Shown here: positions 8,257 through 17,030 of the stretch, in pieces | Layout of the letters: each line of letters opens with the position of its first letter | Numbering within the stretch: position 1 is the first letter of the stretch | From: Allostella vacuolata | GTDB taxonomy: Bacteria > Pseudomonadota > Alphaproteobacteria > ATCC43930 > Allostellaceae | Direction of reading: 5' to 3' | Assembly (NCBI GenBank): GCA_006739055.1 | Contig: AP019702.1 | Coordinates: 2,691,388-2,755,387, forward strand | Length of the DNA stretch: 64,000 nt | Position numbers and translations under genes: made by a program | Notes under the pieces: model-generated | Told to the model about the DNA's origin: nothing | The model's database searches: none | The model's input: only the letters and a program-made list of their open reading frames with translations

Positions 8257-9461
8257 GCTGCCGCCCGGGCGGCCAGCCGTTCGACCTCGGCCAGCAGCGC
8301 GTCGACCTCGGCCTCGGTGTTGTAGTAGTGGGGGGAGGCGCGGACGATGCGGTCGAGGCCGCGCCGCTCCATATCCCAGCGGGTCCCGAAGACCGTGGAA
8401 CAGGTGACGTTGATGCGGGCGGCGGCCATCGCCGCCTGCACCGTCTCGGCCGGCCGCCCTTCCACGGCGAAGCTGACGATGCCGCACTTCTCCTGGCCGA
8501 GGTCGAGCGTGCGCACGCCGCGGACCTGGCCCAGCCCGTCCCGCATGCGCCGGGCCAGCAGGCCGGTGCGGTCGCGGATCTCCTCGATGCCCCAGTCGAG
8601 GGCATAGTCGACCGCGGCCTTGAGGCCGAGCTTGCCGGCCGCGGAGCTCTCCCAGCCCTCGAACCGGCGCGCGTCGGGGCGGAGCGCGTAGCGGTGCGGT
8701 GCCACCCAGGTGGCGGCGTGGTTGTCGAGGAAGGGCGGGTCGATGCGGTCCAGGAAGTCGCGGCGGACGAAGAGGAAGCCGGTGCCGCGCGGCCCGCGCA
8801 GGAACTTGCGGCCGGCCGCCGACAGCATGTCGCAGCCGATCGCGGCGACGTCGACCGGCAGCTGGCCGACCGACTGGCAGGCATCGAGCAGGTAGGGGAC
8901 GCCCGCCGCCCGGGTCAGCGCGCCGATGGCCGCGGCCGGGTTGACGAGGCCGCCGTTGGTCGGGACGTGGGTGATCGCCACCAGGGCCACCCGACCCTTG
9001 CGCTTGCGCCGGTCGAGCGCGCGCGCCAGTGCGCGCAGGTCGACTGCGCCCGTCTCGTCGGACGGGATCGTCTCGACCACCGCGCCCCGCCGCTGCGCCT
9101 GGTGGAAGAAGGCGATGACGTTGGACGAGTACTCCGCCTCGGCGGTCAGGATGCGGTCGCCGGCCTGGAGCGGCAGCCCGTAGAAGGCCATGTCCCACGC
9201 ACGGGTCGCGTTCTCGACGACCGCGATCTCGTCCGGGTCGGCCCCGATCAGCCGGGCGATCGAGCGGTAGATGCCGACGTCCAGCGCCGCCTCGGCCTCG
9301 TCGGCCGCCTCGTAGCCGCCGATCTCCGCCTCACGCTCGAGGTGGCCGACCACTGCCCGCAGGACCGGGACGGGCATCAGGCCGGCGCCGGCATTGTTCA
9401 GGTGGTTGACGCTGGCGGCGGCCGGGGTCTCGCGCCGGGCGCGGTCGATGTCGATGGTCAT
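8253..9461 (-). CDS. Class V aminotransferase, cysteine desulfurase-like
   Basis: A 402-residue fold-type I PLP enzyme. PLP-binding residues are clear: Asp193 and Gln196 in LLDACQSVGQ and the Schiff-base lysine Lys219 in SAAGRKFLRGPRGTGFL. HLNNAGAGLMP at the N-terminus and WESSAAGKLGL match the NifS/CsdA and isopenicillin-epimerase-like branch of the class. No active-loop Cys typical of IscS or SufS is seen and no sulfur-assembly genes are adjacent, so a desulfurase role is unproven; a selenocysteine lyase, kynureninase-like or epimerase activity is equally possible. The ATG at 9461 starts the conserved region; upstream in-frame sequence looks like intergenic DNA. Confidence 0.85.
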   Translation of the reverse strand: MTIDIDRARRETPAAASVNHLNNAGAGLMPVPVLRAVVGHLEREAEIGGYEAADEAEAALDVGIYRSIARLIGADPDEIAVVENATRAWDMAFYGLPLQAGDRILTAEAEYSSNVIAFFHQAQRRGAVVETIPSDETGAVDLRALARALDRRKRKGRVALVAITHVPTNGGLVNPAAAIGALTRAAGVPYLLDACQSVGQLPVDVAAIGCDMLSAAGRKFLRGPRGTGFLFVRRDFLDRIDPPFLDNHAATWVAPHRYALRPDARRFEGWESSAAGKLGLKAAVDYALDWGIEEIRDRTGLLARRMRDGLGQVRGVRTLDLGQEKCGIVSFAVEGRPAETVQAAMAAARINVTCSTVFGTRWDMERRGLDRIVRASPHYYNTEAEVDALLAEVERLAARAAA

Positions 9462-9696
9462 CGGGGGCGAGGCTCCGGGTAGGGGCGGAGGAGGGACGGG
9501 CGGAGTATAACGGCAACGCGCGGATTGCCATTCCCCGGCCGACCGGCCCCGGCGGATTTTCCGGGAACCAATGGCGGATCCGTGCGTTGATAGCGCCGCA
9601 GGCCGTTCACCTACGCTCCGGATGGCTGGAAGGATGCTTCCATCCGATCTAGATCTGGGCACGGGTCGAGCGGCCCAGCCAGGAGGTGCCAGGAAC

Positions 9697-10083
9697 ATGA
9701 GAATCCCATTCGCTGCCGCGTTCGCCGCGGTGTCCCTAGCGTCGGCGATGCCGGCTGCGGCCGCGGTCACCCAGGACGATTTCCTGGTGCGCAACACCGG
9801 CAGCTTGGTGGCGCTGTGCAGCGTCACGCCGCAGGACCCGCTGGCGGTCCAGGCGCTGCATTTCTGCCATGGCTATGTTGCCGGCGTGGCCGACCAGTAC
9901 CAGTCCATGGGCGCGCCGCGGCCCGGCGTGCCGCCGCCCTATTGCCTGACCGACCCGCGGCCGACCCGCTCGCAGGCGATCGGCATGTTCCTCGACTGGG
10001 TCAAGGCCAACCCGGCCGAGGCGAGTGCGGAGGCGGTGGACAGCCTGTTCCGCTTCGCCCGCGCCGCCTGGCCCTGCAAGTGA
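9697..10083 (+). CDS. Rap1a/Tai-like small secreted protein
   Basis: A 128-residue protein with a Sec signal peptide (~1-23, ending PAAAA) and four cysteines in the mature part, including FCHGYVAG and a near-C-terminal WPCK. This layout fits the Rap1a/Tai family, first known as type VI secretion immunity proteins but widespread as small periplasmic proteins. No T6SS effector gene is adjacent, so an immunity role is not supported here. AGGAGG (9681-9686) precedes the ATG. A glycine-zipper lipoprotein follows after 19 nt on the same strand, which suggests a two-gene envelope operon. Confidence 0.7.
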   Translation: MRIPFAAAFAAVSLASAMPAAAAVTQDDFLVRNTGSLVALCSVTPQDPLAVQALHFCHGYVAGVADQYQSMGAPRPGVPPPYCLTDPRPTRSQAIGMFLDWVKANPAEASAEAVDSLFRFARAAWPCK

Positions 10084-10102
10084 CCCGGAAGGAGATGACG
10101 AG

Positions 10103-10396
10103 ATGATTGCTTCGATCCGGACTTTGGGCGCGGTTCTCGTGGCGGGCGCCTTGCTGACCGGCTGCGCCGGCATGTCGCAGACCGACCAGCGGGTGCTCTC
10201 GGGCGGTGCCATCGGCGCCGGCGGCGGCGCCGTGCTGGGCGCGATCGGCGGCGACGCCGGCCTGGGCGCGATCCTGGGCGGTGCTGCCGGCCTGGCCGGC
10301 GGCTACCTCTGGGACCAGCACAAGCAGTCGGAGGCCGACGCCTACCATCGCGGCTACAACGACGCGCGGCGGCCGCCGCCGCGCCGCCGCTACTAG
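10103..10396 (+). CDS. Glycine-zipper lipoprotein
   Basis: A 97-residue lipoprotein. A type II signal ends in the lipobox LLTGC (Cys20). Residues ~33-65 form a glycine zipper (GGAIGAGGGAVLGAIGG and following) able to insert in or pack on a membrane. The tail is Arg/Pro-rich (RRPPPRRRY). GGAAGGAGATG precedes the start. Similar YMGG/OsmB-like lipoproteins are outer-membrane proteins linked to envelope stress. It follows the Rap1a-like gene at short distance. Function beyond envelope association is not known. Confidence 0.8.
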   Translation: MIASIRTLGAVLVAGALLTGCAGMSQTDQRVLSGGAIGAGGGAVLGAIGGDAGLGAILGGAAGLAGGYLWDQHKQSEADAYHRGYNDARRPPPRRRY

Positions 10397-10421
10397 GACA
10401 GGAGACGCGGCCGGGGGGCTC

Positions 10422-11159
10422 TCAGCCCTCCGGCTCGCCCGCCTCCAGCCACGCCCGGTAGGCGGTCCTGGTGGCGTCGTCGGGCGGGTACAGGCCGGGA
10501 ATCGCCCGGCCCTTGCGCACCTGGAGCTGGATGAAGCGTTCCAGCCGCTCCTGCTCGGCCGAATCCCGCGCCACCTCCTCGACCAGATGCCGCGGGATGA
10601 CCACGACCCCGTCCAGGTCGCCGACGATGGCATCCCCGGGGAAGACCGGCACGCCGTTGCAGCCGATCGGGGTCTGCACCTCGACGGGGTGCAGGTTGGT
10701 CATGCTGGCAGGGGCCGCATTGGCGGCGGCGAAGATCGGCAGCTCGATCCCGGCCATCACCGGCGCATCGCGCATCGCCCCGTCGGTGACGACGGCGGCG
10801 ACGCCGCGCATCTTCAGCCGCCAGGCCAGGATGTCGCCGAGCGTGCCCGCCCGCACCTCGCGGTCGGTCGAGATCACCAGCACATGGCCGGCCGGCGTGC
10901 CCTCGATGGCGACGCGCTGGGCGCTGTCGGGATCGGTCGGCCGGGGCGGCTGGCAGATGTCCTCGCGGCCCGCGATGTAGCGGAGCGTGACCGCCGGCCC
11001 GGCGAAGCGCGCCGCACCCGGGTTCATCGGCCGCACCCCGTTGATGGCGAGGCCGCGGAAGCCGCGCTTCAGCAGCTGCATGGTGATGGTGGCGGTGCTC
11101 GCCTGCAGCAGCAGGTCGGTCACGCCGTCCGGCAATGGCATGGGTTCGATGGCCGTCAT
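10422..11159 (-). CDS. RraA-like / HMG-type aldolase family protein
   Basis: A 245-residue member of the RraA fold (formerly called menaquinone methyltransferase). The family includes regulators of RNase E and class II pyruvate aldolases acting on 4-hydroxy-4-methyl-2-oxoglutarate and oxaloacetate. Signature segments are present: GTLGDILAWRLKMRG, VTDGAMRD with the substrate Arg and metal Asp, and GDLDGVVVIP. Retention of the Arg/Asp pair favours aldolase or decarboxylase chemistry over a purely regulatory role. It is last in a tight minus-strand set (amidohydrolase, acetyltransferase, RraA-like) with an 18-nt spacer, consistent with amino-acid or oxoacid breakdown. Confidence 0.85.
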   Translation of the reverse strand: MTAIEPMPLPDGVTDLLLQASTATITMQLLKRGFRGLAINGVRPMNPGAARFAGPAVTLRYIAGREDICQPPRPTDPDSAQRVAIEGTPAGHVLVISTDREVRAGTLGDILAWRLKMRGVAAVVTDGAMRDAPVMAGIELPIFAAANAAPASMTNLHPVEVQTPIGCNGVPVFPGDAIVGDLDGVVVIPRHLVEEVARDSAEQERLERFIQLQVRKGRAIPGLYPPDDATRTAYRAWLEAGEPEG

Positions 11160-11177
11160 GTCCGCTTCCTCCGCCCT

Positions 11178-11726
11178 TCAGGGGTCGCCCGCTTGCCGCG
11201 GGTCGGTGGTGTCGCCGGCGCCGAGCGCGCGCTGCATCAGCACGCTGTCGACCCAGCGACCATGCTTGTAGCCGATCGCCGTCAGCAGGCCGGCGCGGCG
11301 AAAGCCGAGCTTCGCATGCAGGGCGATCGAGGCCAGGTTGGCGCTGTCGCCGATCACCGCCACCATCTGCCGGAAGCCGGCCGCCTCGCAGCGCCGGATC
11401 AGCTCCGCCAGCAGGGCGGTGCCGATGCCGGCGCGCTGGCGCCCCGGGGCGAGATAGACCGAGTTCTCGACCGAATGGCGGTAGGCCGGGCGCGGACGGT
11501 AGGGCCCGGCGTAGGAGTAGCCGGCGACCTGCCCGTCCAGCACCGCCACGATGTAGGGGTAGCCGCGGCCGGCGATCTCCGCATGGCGGCGGGCCATCTC
11601 CTCAACGGACGGCGGGGTCTCCTCGAACGAGGCCAGCCCGTGCAGCACATGGTGGGCGTAGATGGCGGCGATCGCCGGGATATCCTCAGCGCCGGCGTCG
11701 CGGACCCGGACGGTGCCCGCGCTCAC
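11178..11726 (-). CDS. GNAT N-acetyltransferase, phosphinothricin acetyltransferase-like
   Basis: A 182-residue acetyltransferase of the PAT/MnaT group. Diagnostic stretches are IAAIYAHHVLHGLASFEE near the N-terminus, AGYSYAGPYRPRPAYRHSVE, the acetyl-CoA loop APGRQRAGIGTALL, and GFRRAGLLTAIGYKHGRW. Relatives acetylate phosphinothricin, methionine sulfone and similar amino acids. The GTG start at 11726 overlaps the amidohydrolase stop as GTGA (11723-11726), showing translational coupling. The partner gene suggests amino-acid detoxification or catabolism; the substrate is inferred only from the family. Confidence 0.85.
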   Translation of the reverse strand: MSAGTVRVRDAGAEDIPAIAAIYAHHVLHGLASFEETPPSVEEMARRHAEIAGRGYPYIVAVLDGQVAGYSYAGPYRPRPAYRHSVENSVYLAPGRQRAGIGTALLAELIRRCEAAGFRQMVAVIGDSANLASIALHAKLGFRRAGLLTAIGYKHGRWVDSVLMQRALGAGDTTDPRQAGDP

Positions 11727-12643
11727 GCGGCGAGCTTCCGGGCTTCGAGCGCGTTCAGGCGCGTCATGACCAGGCGCATCTCGCCGGCGATGCGGGCCAG
11801 GGCCGGCTTCCGCGCATAGTGCCGTTCGTCCATGTAGAGGTCGCGGTTGATCTCGATCTGCAGGACATGGACGCCGTCGGCCGGGCGGCCGTAGTGGGTG
11901 GTGGTGAAGCCGCCGGCATAGGGGGCGTTGTGGGTCACCCGGTAGCCGAGGCCGCGCAGGGCGCCGGCCACGGCATCGACCACCGCCGGGGCGCAGGCGG
12001 CGCCATGGGCGTCCCCCAGGATGAAGTCGGCCCGGCGGCGGCCCGGGTCGTAGTCGAGCGGCCCGCCGATCGACGGCATGGAGTGGCAGTCGATCAGCAC
12101 CGCATGGCCGTGGGCATGGCGGCACGCGTCGATCAGCCGGCCGAGGTCGCGATGATAGGGCTTGTACAGGCGCTCGATGCGGTCCAGCCCCTCGGCCACC
12201 GACAGCTTGCCGGCATAGATGTCGGAGCCGGTGGCGACGATGCGCGCGATGGTGCCGAGCCCGGCCTGGACCCGCGGCGAGCGGGTGTTGCAATAGGCGG
12301 GCAGGGGCCCGTCGAACATCGCCGGGTCCAGCTCGTAGGGCTCGCGGTTGACGTCGACATAGGCGCGCGGGAACTGGGCGCGGATCATCGGCGCGCCCAT
12401 CTCGGCGGCGGCCGCGAACAGCTCGTCGACGAAGCAGTCTTCCGAACGCCGGAGTGCGAGCGGGTCGAGCCGGCTCGCGGCCAGGAACGCCGCCGGGTAG
12501 TGGCGGCCGGAATGGGGCGACGCGAACACGACGGCGCCGCCCGCGCCCGTCGGCCGGTCGATGAGGTGCCCGATCGTTCCGATGGCCACGGGATCGCCTG
12601 AGGAGTCCATGCCGGGCGATGATGGCAAACCCGATGGCGGCAT
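11723..12643 (-). CDS. N-formylglutamate amidohydrolase family protein
   Basis: A ~306-residue zinc-dependent hydrolase of the FGase family, which in histidine catabolism splits N-formylglutamate to glutamate and formate. Characteristic motifs are ASPHSGRHYP, RAYVDVNREPYELDP, DCHSMPS and QIEINRDLYMDE, covering the likely metal and substrate carboxylate sites. No other hut genes are present, so it may act on another N-formyl or N-acyl amino acid. The start is either 12643 or the ATG at 12610; neither has a good ribosome-binding site. It leads an operon with the overlapping acetyltransferase and the RraA-like protein. Confidence 0.85.
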   Translation of the reverse strand: MPPSGLPSSPGMDSSGDPVAIGTIGHLIDRPTGAGGAVVFASPHSGRHYPAAFLAASRLDPLALRRSEDCFVDELFAAAAEMGAPMIRAQFPRAYVDVNREPYELDPAMFDGPLPAYCNTRSPRVQAGLGTIARIVATGSDIYAGKLSVAEGLDRIERLYKPYHRDLGRLIDACRHAHGHAVLIDCHSMPSIGGPLDYDPGRRRADFILGDAHGAACAPAVVDAVAGALRGLGYRVTHNAPYAGGFTTTHYGRPADGVHVLQIEINRDLYMDERHYARKPALARIAGEMRLVMTRLNALEARKLAA

Positions 12644-12707
12644 GTCACGCCGCTTCGTGCTGTCGACGAGGCACAGGGACGGCTCCCGCCGCCGCTCGAG
12701 GCGACAT

Positions 12708-12743
12708 CGTCCCCGGCCGGACTTGGGAGTCCGGCCGGGGACG
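12708..12743 (-). terminator. Perfect 16-bp hairpin after FG-GAP/RTX gene
   Basis: CGTCCCCGGCCGGACT (12708-12723) pairs perfectly with 12728-12743 across a 4-nt loop, five bases beyond the RTX stop codon. It also lies between converging transcripts' flanks. There is no T-run, but the stability is very high; probable terminator or 3' stabiliser. Confidence 0.65.
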
Positions 12744-12748
12744 GTCGC

Positions 12749-15217
12749 TCAGACGATGGCGAAGTCGTCGGCCGAGAGCTGGTTCTTGAAGATGCCGGCC
12801 AGCACGATGCCCTGGCCGTCGCCCAGGTCGAGGAAGACGCCGTCCGGCCCGTCGACCAGCCGCGCCAGGATGTCGGCGAAGTCGGCGAGGGCGATGCCGT
12901 TCAGCAGCCCGTCCGGCCCGACGGCGAGTTCGATGACGTCACCGCCCTGGAGGTCGTAGTCGGTGACGCGGTCGAGGCCGCCCGCCTCGCCATAGGCGAA
13001 GCGGTCGGCACCCGGGCCGCCGGTCAGCGTGTCGTTGCCGAGGTCGCCCGACAGCCGGTCGTCGCCCTGGTCGCCGAACAGCTGGTCGTCGCCCTGGCCG
13101 CCCCAGACCTGGTCGTTGCCCTTGCCGCCATAGGCGAGGTCGTCGCCCAGGTCGCCCAGCACCCAGTCGGCACCGTCGCCGCCCAGCACCGTGTCGTTGC
13201 CCTGGCCGCCCCAGACCACGTCCTCGTCGGCCCCGCCGGACACCAGATCATCGCCGGCATTGCCGTTCAGCCGGTCGCGGCCGCCGCCGCCCTCGATCGT
13301 GTCGTCGCCGTCCATGCCGAAGACGGTGTCCGCCCCGCCGGTCCCCCAGAAGCCCTCGCTCCCGGGGCCGCCAGTGACCGGGTAGTACGGCGGCGGCCGG
13401 AATTCGCCCGTCACGGTGAGCGCCACGTTGCCCGTGTCGGTGCCGCCTCGCCCGTCGGATATGGCGTAGACGAAGCTGTCGCTGCCCACGAAGGAGGGGT
13501 TCGGATGATAGCTGAAGCCACCCTCGGCGTTCCAGACGAGCACGCCGAAGTCGGGCAGGTCGGCAATTCCGGTGATGGTCAGCGGATCGCCGTTGGGGTC
13601 GCTGTCGTTCCCGAGCAGGCCGGGCTGGCCGATCGTGAGAAGCGTGTTGCGCTCGGTCGTGTAGGCGTCGTCCACGGCTTCCGGCGGAAGCTGGCCCAGC
13701 AATGGCGGCGGCGGCGGCGGAACAACCGGAGGGATGCCGTACAGCACATAGCTCTGACCGGCGAAATCGCGGGCGTAAGGGGCGCCGATGATCAGGTCCC
13801 GGCCGCCATCATGGTTGATGTCGCCGACCGAGCTGACGGCCGAGCCGCTGGCGTCGCCGGTCGCAACGCCGGTGATGACGAAGCCGTTGTCGCCGTCGAT
13901 GTCGGACAGGTCGATCGCAGCGGCGAACGGGCCGTACTTCCCGAACACGACGTAGCTCTGACCGGCGACGCCGTCCGTCCACGAACCGACGATCAGGTCG
14001 TCGATGCCGTCGCCGTTCACGTCGCCCGCATCGCTGACCTGGAAGCTGGCGACGGAGTCGTTGGAATCCGTGCGCAGGACGAAGCCGTCGCTGCCGTCGA
14101 GCTCGGACAGTTCGACCGGGCTGTAGGAGAGGCCCGTCCTTCCGAAGACCACATAGGCGGCGCCATCGCCGGCGCGCACGACATTGAAAGCGGTGGTGCC
14201 GATGATGACGTCGTCGACGCCGTCGCCGTTGACGTCGCCCGCATTGCTGACCGAGTAGCCGCTGGCGTCCTTCGAGACGGCGCCGCGGATGACGAAGCCC
14301 TCGTTGCCGGGGCCGTCGCTGCCGATCGTCGACAGGGCGATGGACCCGGCGGACCAGTCCGACCGCCCGAACACGACGTAGCTGGCGCCGGTATCGACCC
14401 GCGGGCCAGTATCGAAGGCGCCGGGCATGCCGACGATGATGTCGTCGACGCCGTCACCGTTGACGTCGCCGGCGGCGCTGACCGAGAAACCCGCGAGGTC
14501 GAGGGTCGTCCCGCCGGTAAGGACGAAGCCGTCGAGGCCGCCGCCGGCGGCCAGCCCGGACAGCTCGAACGTCTGCGGGAACCCGCCGTCCGATTGCCCG
14601 AACACCACATAGGCGGCGCCATGGAAAGAGTCCGCCAGCGGTGCGCCGATGATGACGTCGTCGACGCCGTCGCCGTTGACGTCGCCCGCATTGCTGACGG
14701 AGAAGCCGGCTCCGGCGCATAGGCCGTTCCCGTTCAGGACGAAGCCGTCGACGCCGCCGCCGCCCGGCAGGGCGGACAGGTCAAAGTCCGCGAACGGCCC
14801 GGTGTGGCCGAACATGACGAAGGCTGCACCGGAGTCGGTCAGGTTGGGGTCGTCGCCGGGCGCCCCGATGATCAGGTCGTCGATCTGGTCATCGTTCACG
14901 TCGCCGGCGGCACTGACCGAGAAGCCGCTGCCGTCGCCTCCGGAGATGCCGTGAATGGCGAAGCCGTCGCTGGCGCTGAGCTCGGAGAGTTCGATCGGGT
15001 GGGCAAGCCCGCCGATGCGGCCGAACACCACATAGGTGATACCGGCTTCCGACGTGGCACCCGGTGCCCCGATCAGCAGATCGTCGATGCCGTCGCCGTT
15101 GATGTCGCCCGCATTGCTGACCGAATAGCCGCTGTTGCTGCTGGTCCCCGTCCCGTTGAGGGCGAAGCCGTTGCCTCCGTCCAGGGACGAGAGCGGAAAA
15201 GGTGACTCGAACGCCAT
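12749..15217 (-). CDS. Seven-bladed FG-GAP propeller / cadherin-like / RTX secreted protein
   Basis: An 822-residue secreted protein. Residues ~1-500 contain exactly seven FG-GAP units, each with a Ca-binding core of the type AGDVNGDGIDDLIIGA, which predicts an integrin-like seven-bladed beta-propeller. A Pro tract follows, then a cadherin-like/VCBS domain (DDAYTTERNTLLTI to GGTDTGNVALTV). About a dozen RTX nonapeptides follow (GGQGNDTVLGGDGAD and similar). The conserved tail ends in NQLSADDFAIV, a type I secretion-like signal. There is no Sec signal. The ATG at 15217 has GGGGGG four bases upstream; the longer in-frame extension lacks a site. It is paralogous to the genes at 18030-20609 and 20911-23549. 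The role is probably a Ca-stabilised surface adhesin or matrix protein (inference). Confidence 0.85.
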   Translation of the reverse strand: MAFESPFPLSSLDGGNGFALNGTGTSSNSGYSVSNAGDINGDGIDDLLIGAPGATSEAGITYVVFGRIGGLAHPIELSELSASDGFAIHGISGGDGSGFSVSAAGDVNDDQIDDLIIGAPGDDPNLTDSGAAFVMFGHTGPFADFDLSALPGGGGVDGFVLNGNGLCAGAGFSVSNAGDVNGDGVDDVIIGAPLADSFHGAAYVVFGQSDGGFPQTFELSGLAAGGGLDGFVLTGGTTLDLAGFSVSAAGDVNGDGVDDIIVGMPGAFDTGPRVDTGASYVVFGRSDWSAGSIALSTIGSDGPGNEGFVIRGAVSKDASGYSVSNAGDVNGDGVDDVIIGTTAFNVVRAGDGAAYVVFGRTGLSYSPVELSELDGSDGFVLRTDSNDSVASFQVSDAGDVNGDGIDDLIVGSWTDGVAGQSYVVFGKYGPFAAAIDLSDIDGDNGFVITGVATGDASGSAVSSVGDINHDGGRDLIIGAPYARDFAGQSYVLYGIPPVVPPPPPPLLGQLPPEAVDDAYTTERNTLLTIGQPGLLGNDSDPNGDPLTITGIADLPDFGVLVWNAEGGFSYHPNPSFVGSDSFVYAISDGRGGTDTGNVALTVTGEFRPPPYYPVTGGPGSEGFWGTGGADTVFGMDGDDTIEGGGGRDRLNGNAGDDLVSGGADEDVVWGGQGNDTVLGGDGADWVLGDLGDDLAYGGKGNDQVWGGQGDDQLFGDQGDDRLSGDLGNDTLTGGPGADRFAYGEAGGLDRVTDYDLQGGDVIELAVGPDGLLNGIALADFADILARLVDGPDGVFLDLGDGQGIVLAGIFKNQLSADDFAIV

Positions 15218-15402
15218 GAAACCCCCCGATCGGCAAGAGCTGGATGGATCTGCCAAGACGCCAGATCGTCCTGCCCTTGCACGCAAGTATCAGTCGCAAA
15301 GGTAGCGCGGGCCGGGCCGTCCGGATACCGGAATTGGCGGGTGCATGCCCGCCATCTGCGAAGATCCCGCCGTCTGGCCTCGACTACCGGGGAGCGGCTG
15401 CC

Positions 15403-15717
15403 TCAAGCGCCCAGGCCCTCTCCGGGATCCAGGAACGGGCGTGCTGCCTGGATCGCCGCCGAGCAGCCCGGCGCCGCCTCGATCAGCAGCGCGTGGGGCT
15501 CGGCAAGCCCGATCCAGACGCTGAATGCGCTCGAAGTCGCCCACCATGGGTCGTCGATCGCCCGATCGATGATCCGGGGTGCCTGGTCCGCGGCGCAGGT
15601 CGCCACGGCCCGGACGAGGTCCTGCGGGGCGCCCCCTGCGGCGAGTGCATCGGCGAGGTCCCGCTGGAGAGGCTCGACCAGGAAGAGCGATATCAGGGCG
15701 GCGATGAGAGCTTGCAT
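15403..15717 (-). CDS. Small hypothetical protein
   Basis: A 104-residue protein I do not recognise. The N-terminus MQALIAALISLFLVEPL is hydrophobic and could be a signal peptide or membrane anchor. The rest is Ala-rich and mildly acidic, with single cysteines in VATCAAD and PGCSAA. An AAGGA lies about eight bases before the ATG at 15717, which supports translation. It starts 77 nt after the terC-like gene on the same strand and may be co-transcribed with it. It ends GLGA. A secreted or membrane-associated small protein is the most that can be said. Confidence 0.55.
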   Translation of the reverse strand: MQALIAALISLFLVEPLQRDLADALAAGGAPQDLVRAVATCAADQAPRIIDRAIDDPWWATSSAFSVWIGLAEPHALLIEAAPGCSAAIQAARPFLDPGEGLGA

Positions 15718-15794
15718 GGCGCGGTTCCTTGTCTTGCGTTTCGACGCGGCAGGCCGGGGCACCGGATGCTCCGTCCAGCGCCCCGGCGGCGGCA

Positions 15795-16844
15795 TCAGGG
15801 GTGCGGCACGTCCCCGATGGCGCGCGGCTGGGACCGCGTCCGGACGATGCTCCAGACGATGCCCCCGGCGATGATCGCGAAGGTGATGCCGAGCGACAGC
15901 GCCGCGGGGAACTTCTCCAGGCCCAGCAGATCGGCGACGAAGACCTTCCCGCCGATAAAGACGAGGACGATCGCCAGCGCCGGCTTCAGGTGCTGGAAGC
16001 GGTGGATCATCGCGGCCAGCGCGAAATAGAGCGCGCGCAGGCCGAGGATGGCGAAGATGTTGGAGGTGTAGACGATGAACGGGTCGGTGGTGATGGCGAA
16101 GATCGCCGGCACCGAATCCACCGCGAAGATCACGTCGGCGATCTCCACCATGACCAGGGCCATGAAGAGCGGGGTCATGAACCGGACCGTCTTGCCGGTG
16201 CGCGGGTCCGGCTTCCGGACGAAGAAGTGCGGCCCGTGATGCTCGTCCGTGACCTTGAACCGCGATTTCAGGAAGGAGATGACCGGGTTGTTGCCGATCT
16301 CCGGATCCTTGTCGCCGATCCAGAGCATCTTGATGCCGGTGAAGATCAGGAAGGCGGCGAAGATGTACAGAACCCAGGAGAATTCCGCGACCAGCATCGC
16401 GCCGACGCCGATCATGATCGCGCGCAGCACGATGACCCCCAGGATGCCCCAGAAGAGCACCCGGTGCTGGTATTTCCGCGGCACGGCGAAGAAGGAGAAG
16501 ATGAGGGCGATGACGAACACGTTGTCGAGTGCCAGCGTCTTCTCGACGACGAAGCCGGTCACGTAGTTCATGCCGGCTTCCGCGCCGAGCTGCCACCACA
16601 CCAGGCCGCCGAAGGCAAGACCGAGGCCGATATAGCCCGATGACAGGACCAGGCTCTCGCGGACCTCGATCTCGCGGTGGTCGCGATGCAGGACGCCGAG
16701 GTCGAAGACCAGGAGTGCTACGACGATGGCGAGGAAGCCGAGCCACATCCAGGCCGGCTTGCCGAGCCAGTCGGCAAACAGGAACGCGAATTCCACGGGG
16801 TAATCCTCCTGCCGGTCGATGACCGGGTTGGTGCTGTCCGACAT
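15795..16844 (-). CDS. TerC/Alx family integral membrane protein
   Basis: A 349-residue TerC-family protein with about nine hydrophobic segments. The family signature is intact: VEKTLALDNVFVIALIF in the first half and MVEIADVIFAVDSVPAIFAITTDPF in the second, carrying the acidic residues thought to bind a metal ion. Relatives (Alx, MeeF/YceF, TerC) export manganese or metallate secreted proteins, or confer tellurite resistance. The start MSDSTNP at 16844 is chosen because upstream in-frame sequence is low-complexity. It is transcribed divergently from an OxyR-like regulator across 186 bp that contains an OxyR-type site, so oxidative or metal-stress control is plausible. Confidence 0.9.
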   Translation of the reverse strand: MSDSTNPVIDRQEDYPVEFAFLFADWLGKPAWMWLGFLAIVVALLVFDLGVLHRDHREIEVRESLVLSSGYIGLGLAFGGLVWWQLGAEAGMNYVTGFVVEKTLALDNVFVIALIFSFFAVPRKYQHRVLFWGILGVIVLRAIMIGVGAMLVAEFSWVLYIFAAFLIFTGIKMLWIGDKDPEIGNNPVISFLKSRFKVTDEHHGPHFFVRKPDPRTGKTVRFMTPLFMALVMVEIADVIFAVDSVPAIFAITTDPFIVYTSNIFAILGLRALYFALAAMIHRFQHLKPALAIVLVFIGGKVFVADLLGLEKFPAALSLGITFAIIAGGIVWSIVRTRSQPRAIGDVPHP

Positions 16845-17007
16845 CGCGAGAGGATCGCTGTCTCTCGCCAGAGGGGCCCGGACTGTGGGGCTGATGCATC
16901 CCGCCGCCGGCGGGATTGCTACGGGTCGAACCTCGGGTCTCCAAGCTGACCCGGCGCGCAATCTGGCGATCGCCCGTTCATAGTGCCAATTGATTGTTGA
17001 AATATCC

Positions 17008-17028
17008 GCGATAGGAACCAGCTATCGC
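17008..17028 (+). promoter_or_regulatory. OxyR-type operator, ATAG-N7-CTAT
   Basis: GCGATAG (17008-17014), seven bases, then CTATCGC (17022-17028) form a perfect 7-bp inverted repeat containing the OxyR/LysR core ATAG-N7-CTAT. It ends two bases before the ATG of the oxyR-like gene and contains its only weak AGGAA ribosome-binding site, so bound regulator would block its own expression. It lies 164 bp or more from the divergent terC start. Confidence 0.7.
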
Positions 17029-17030
17029 CC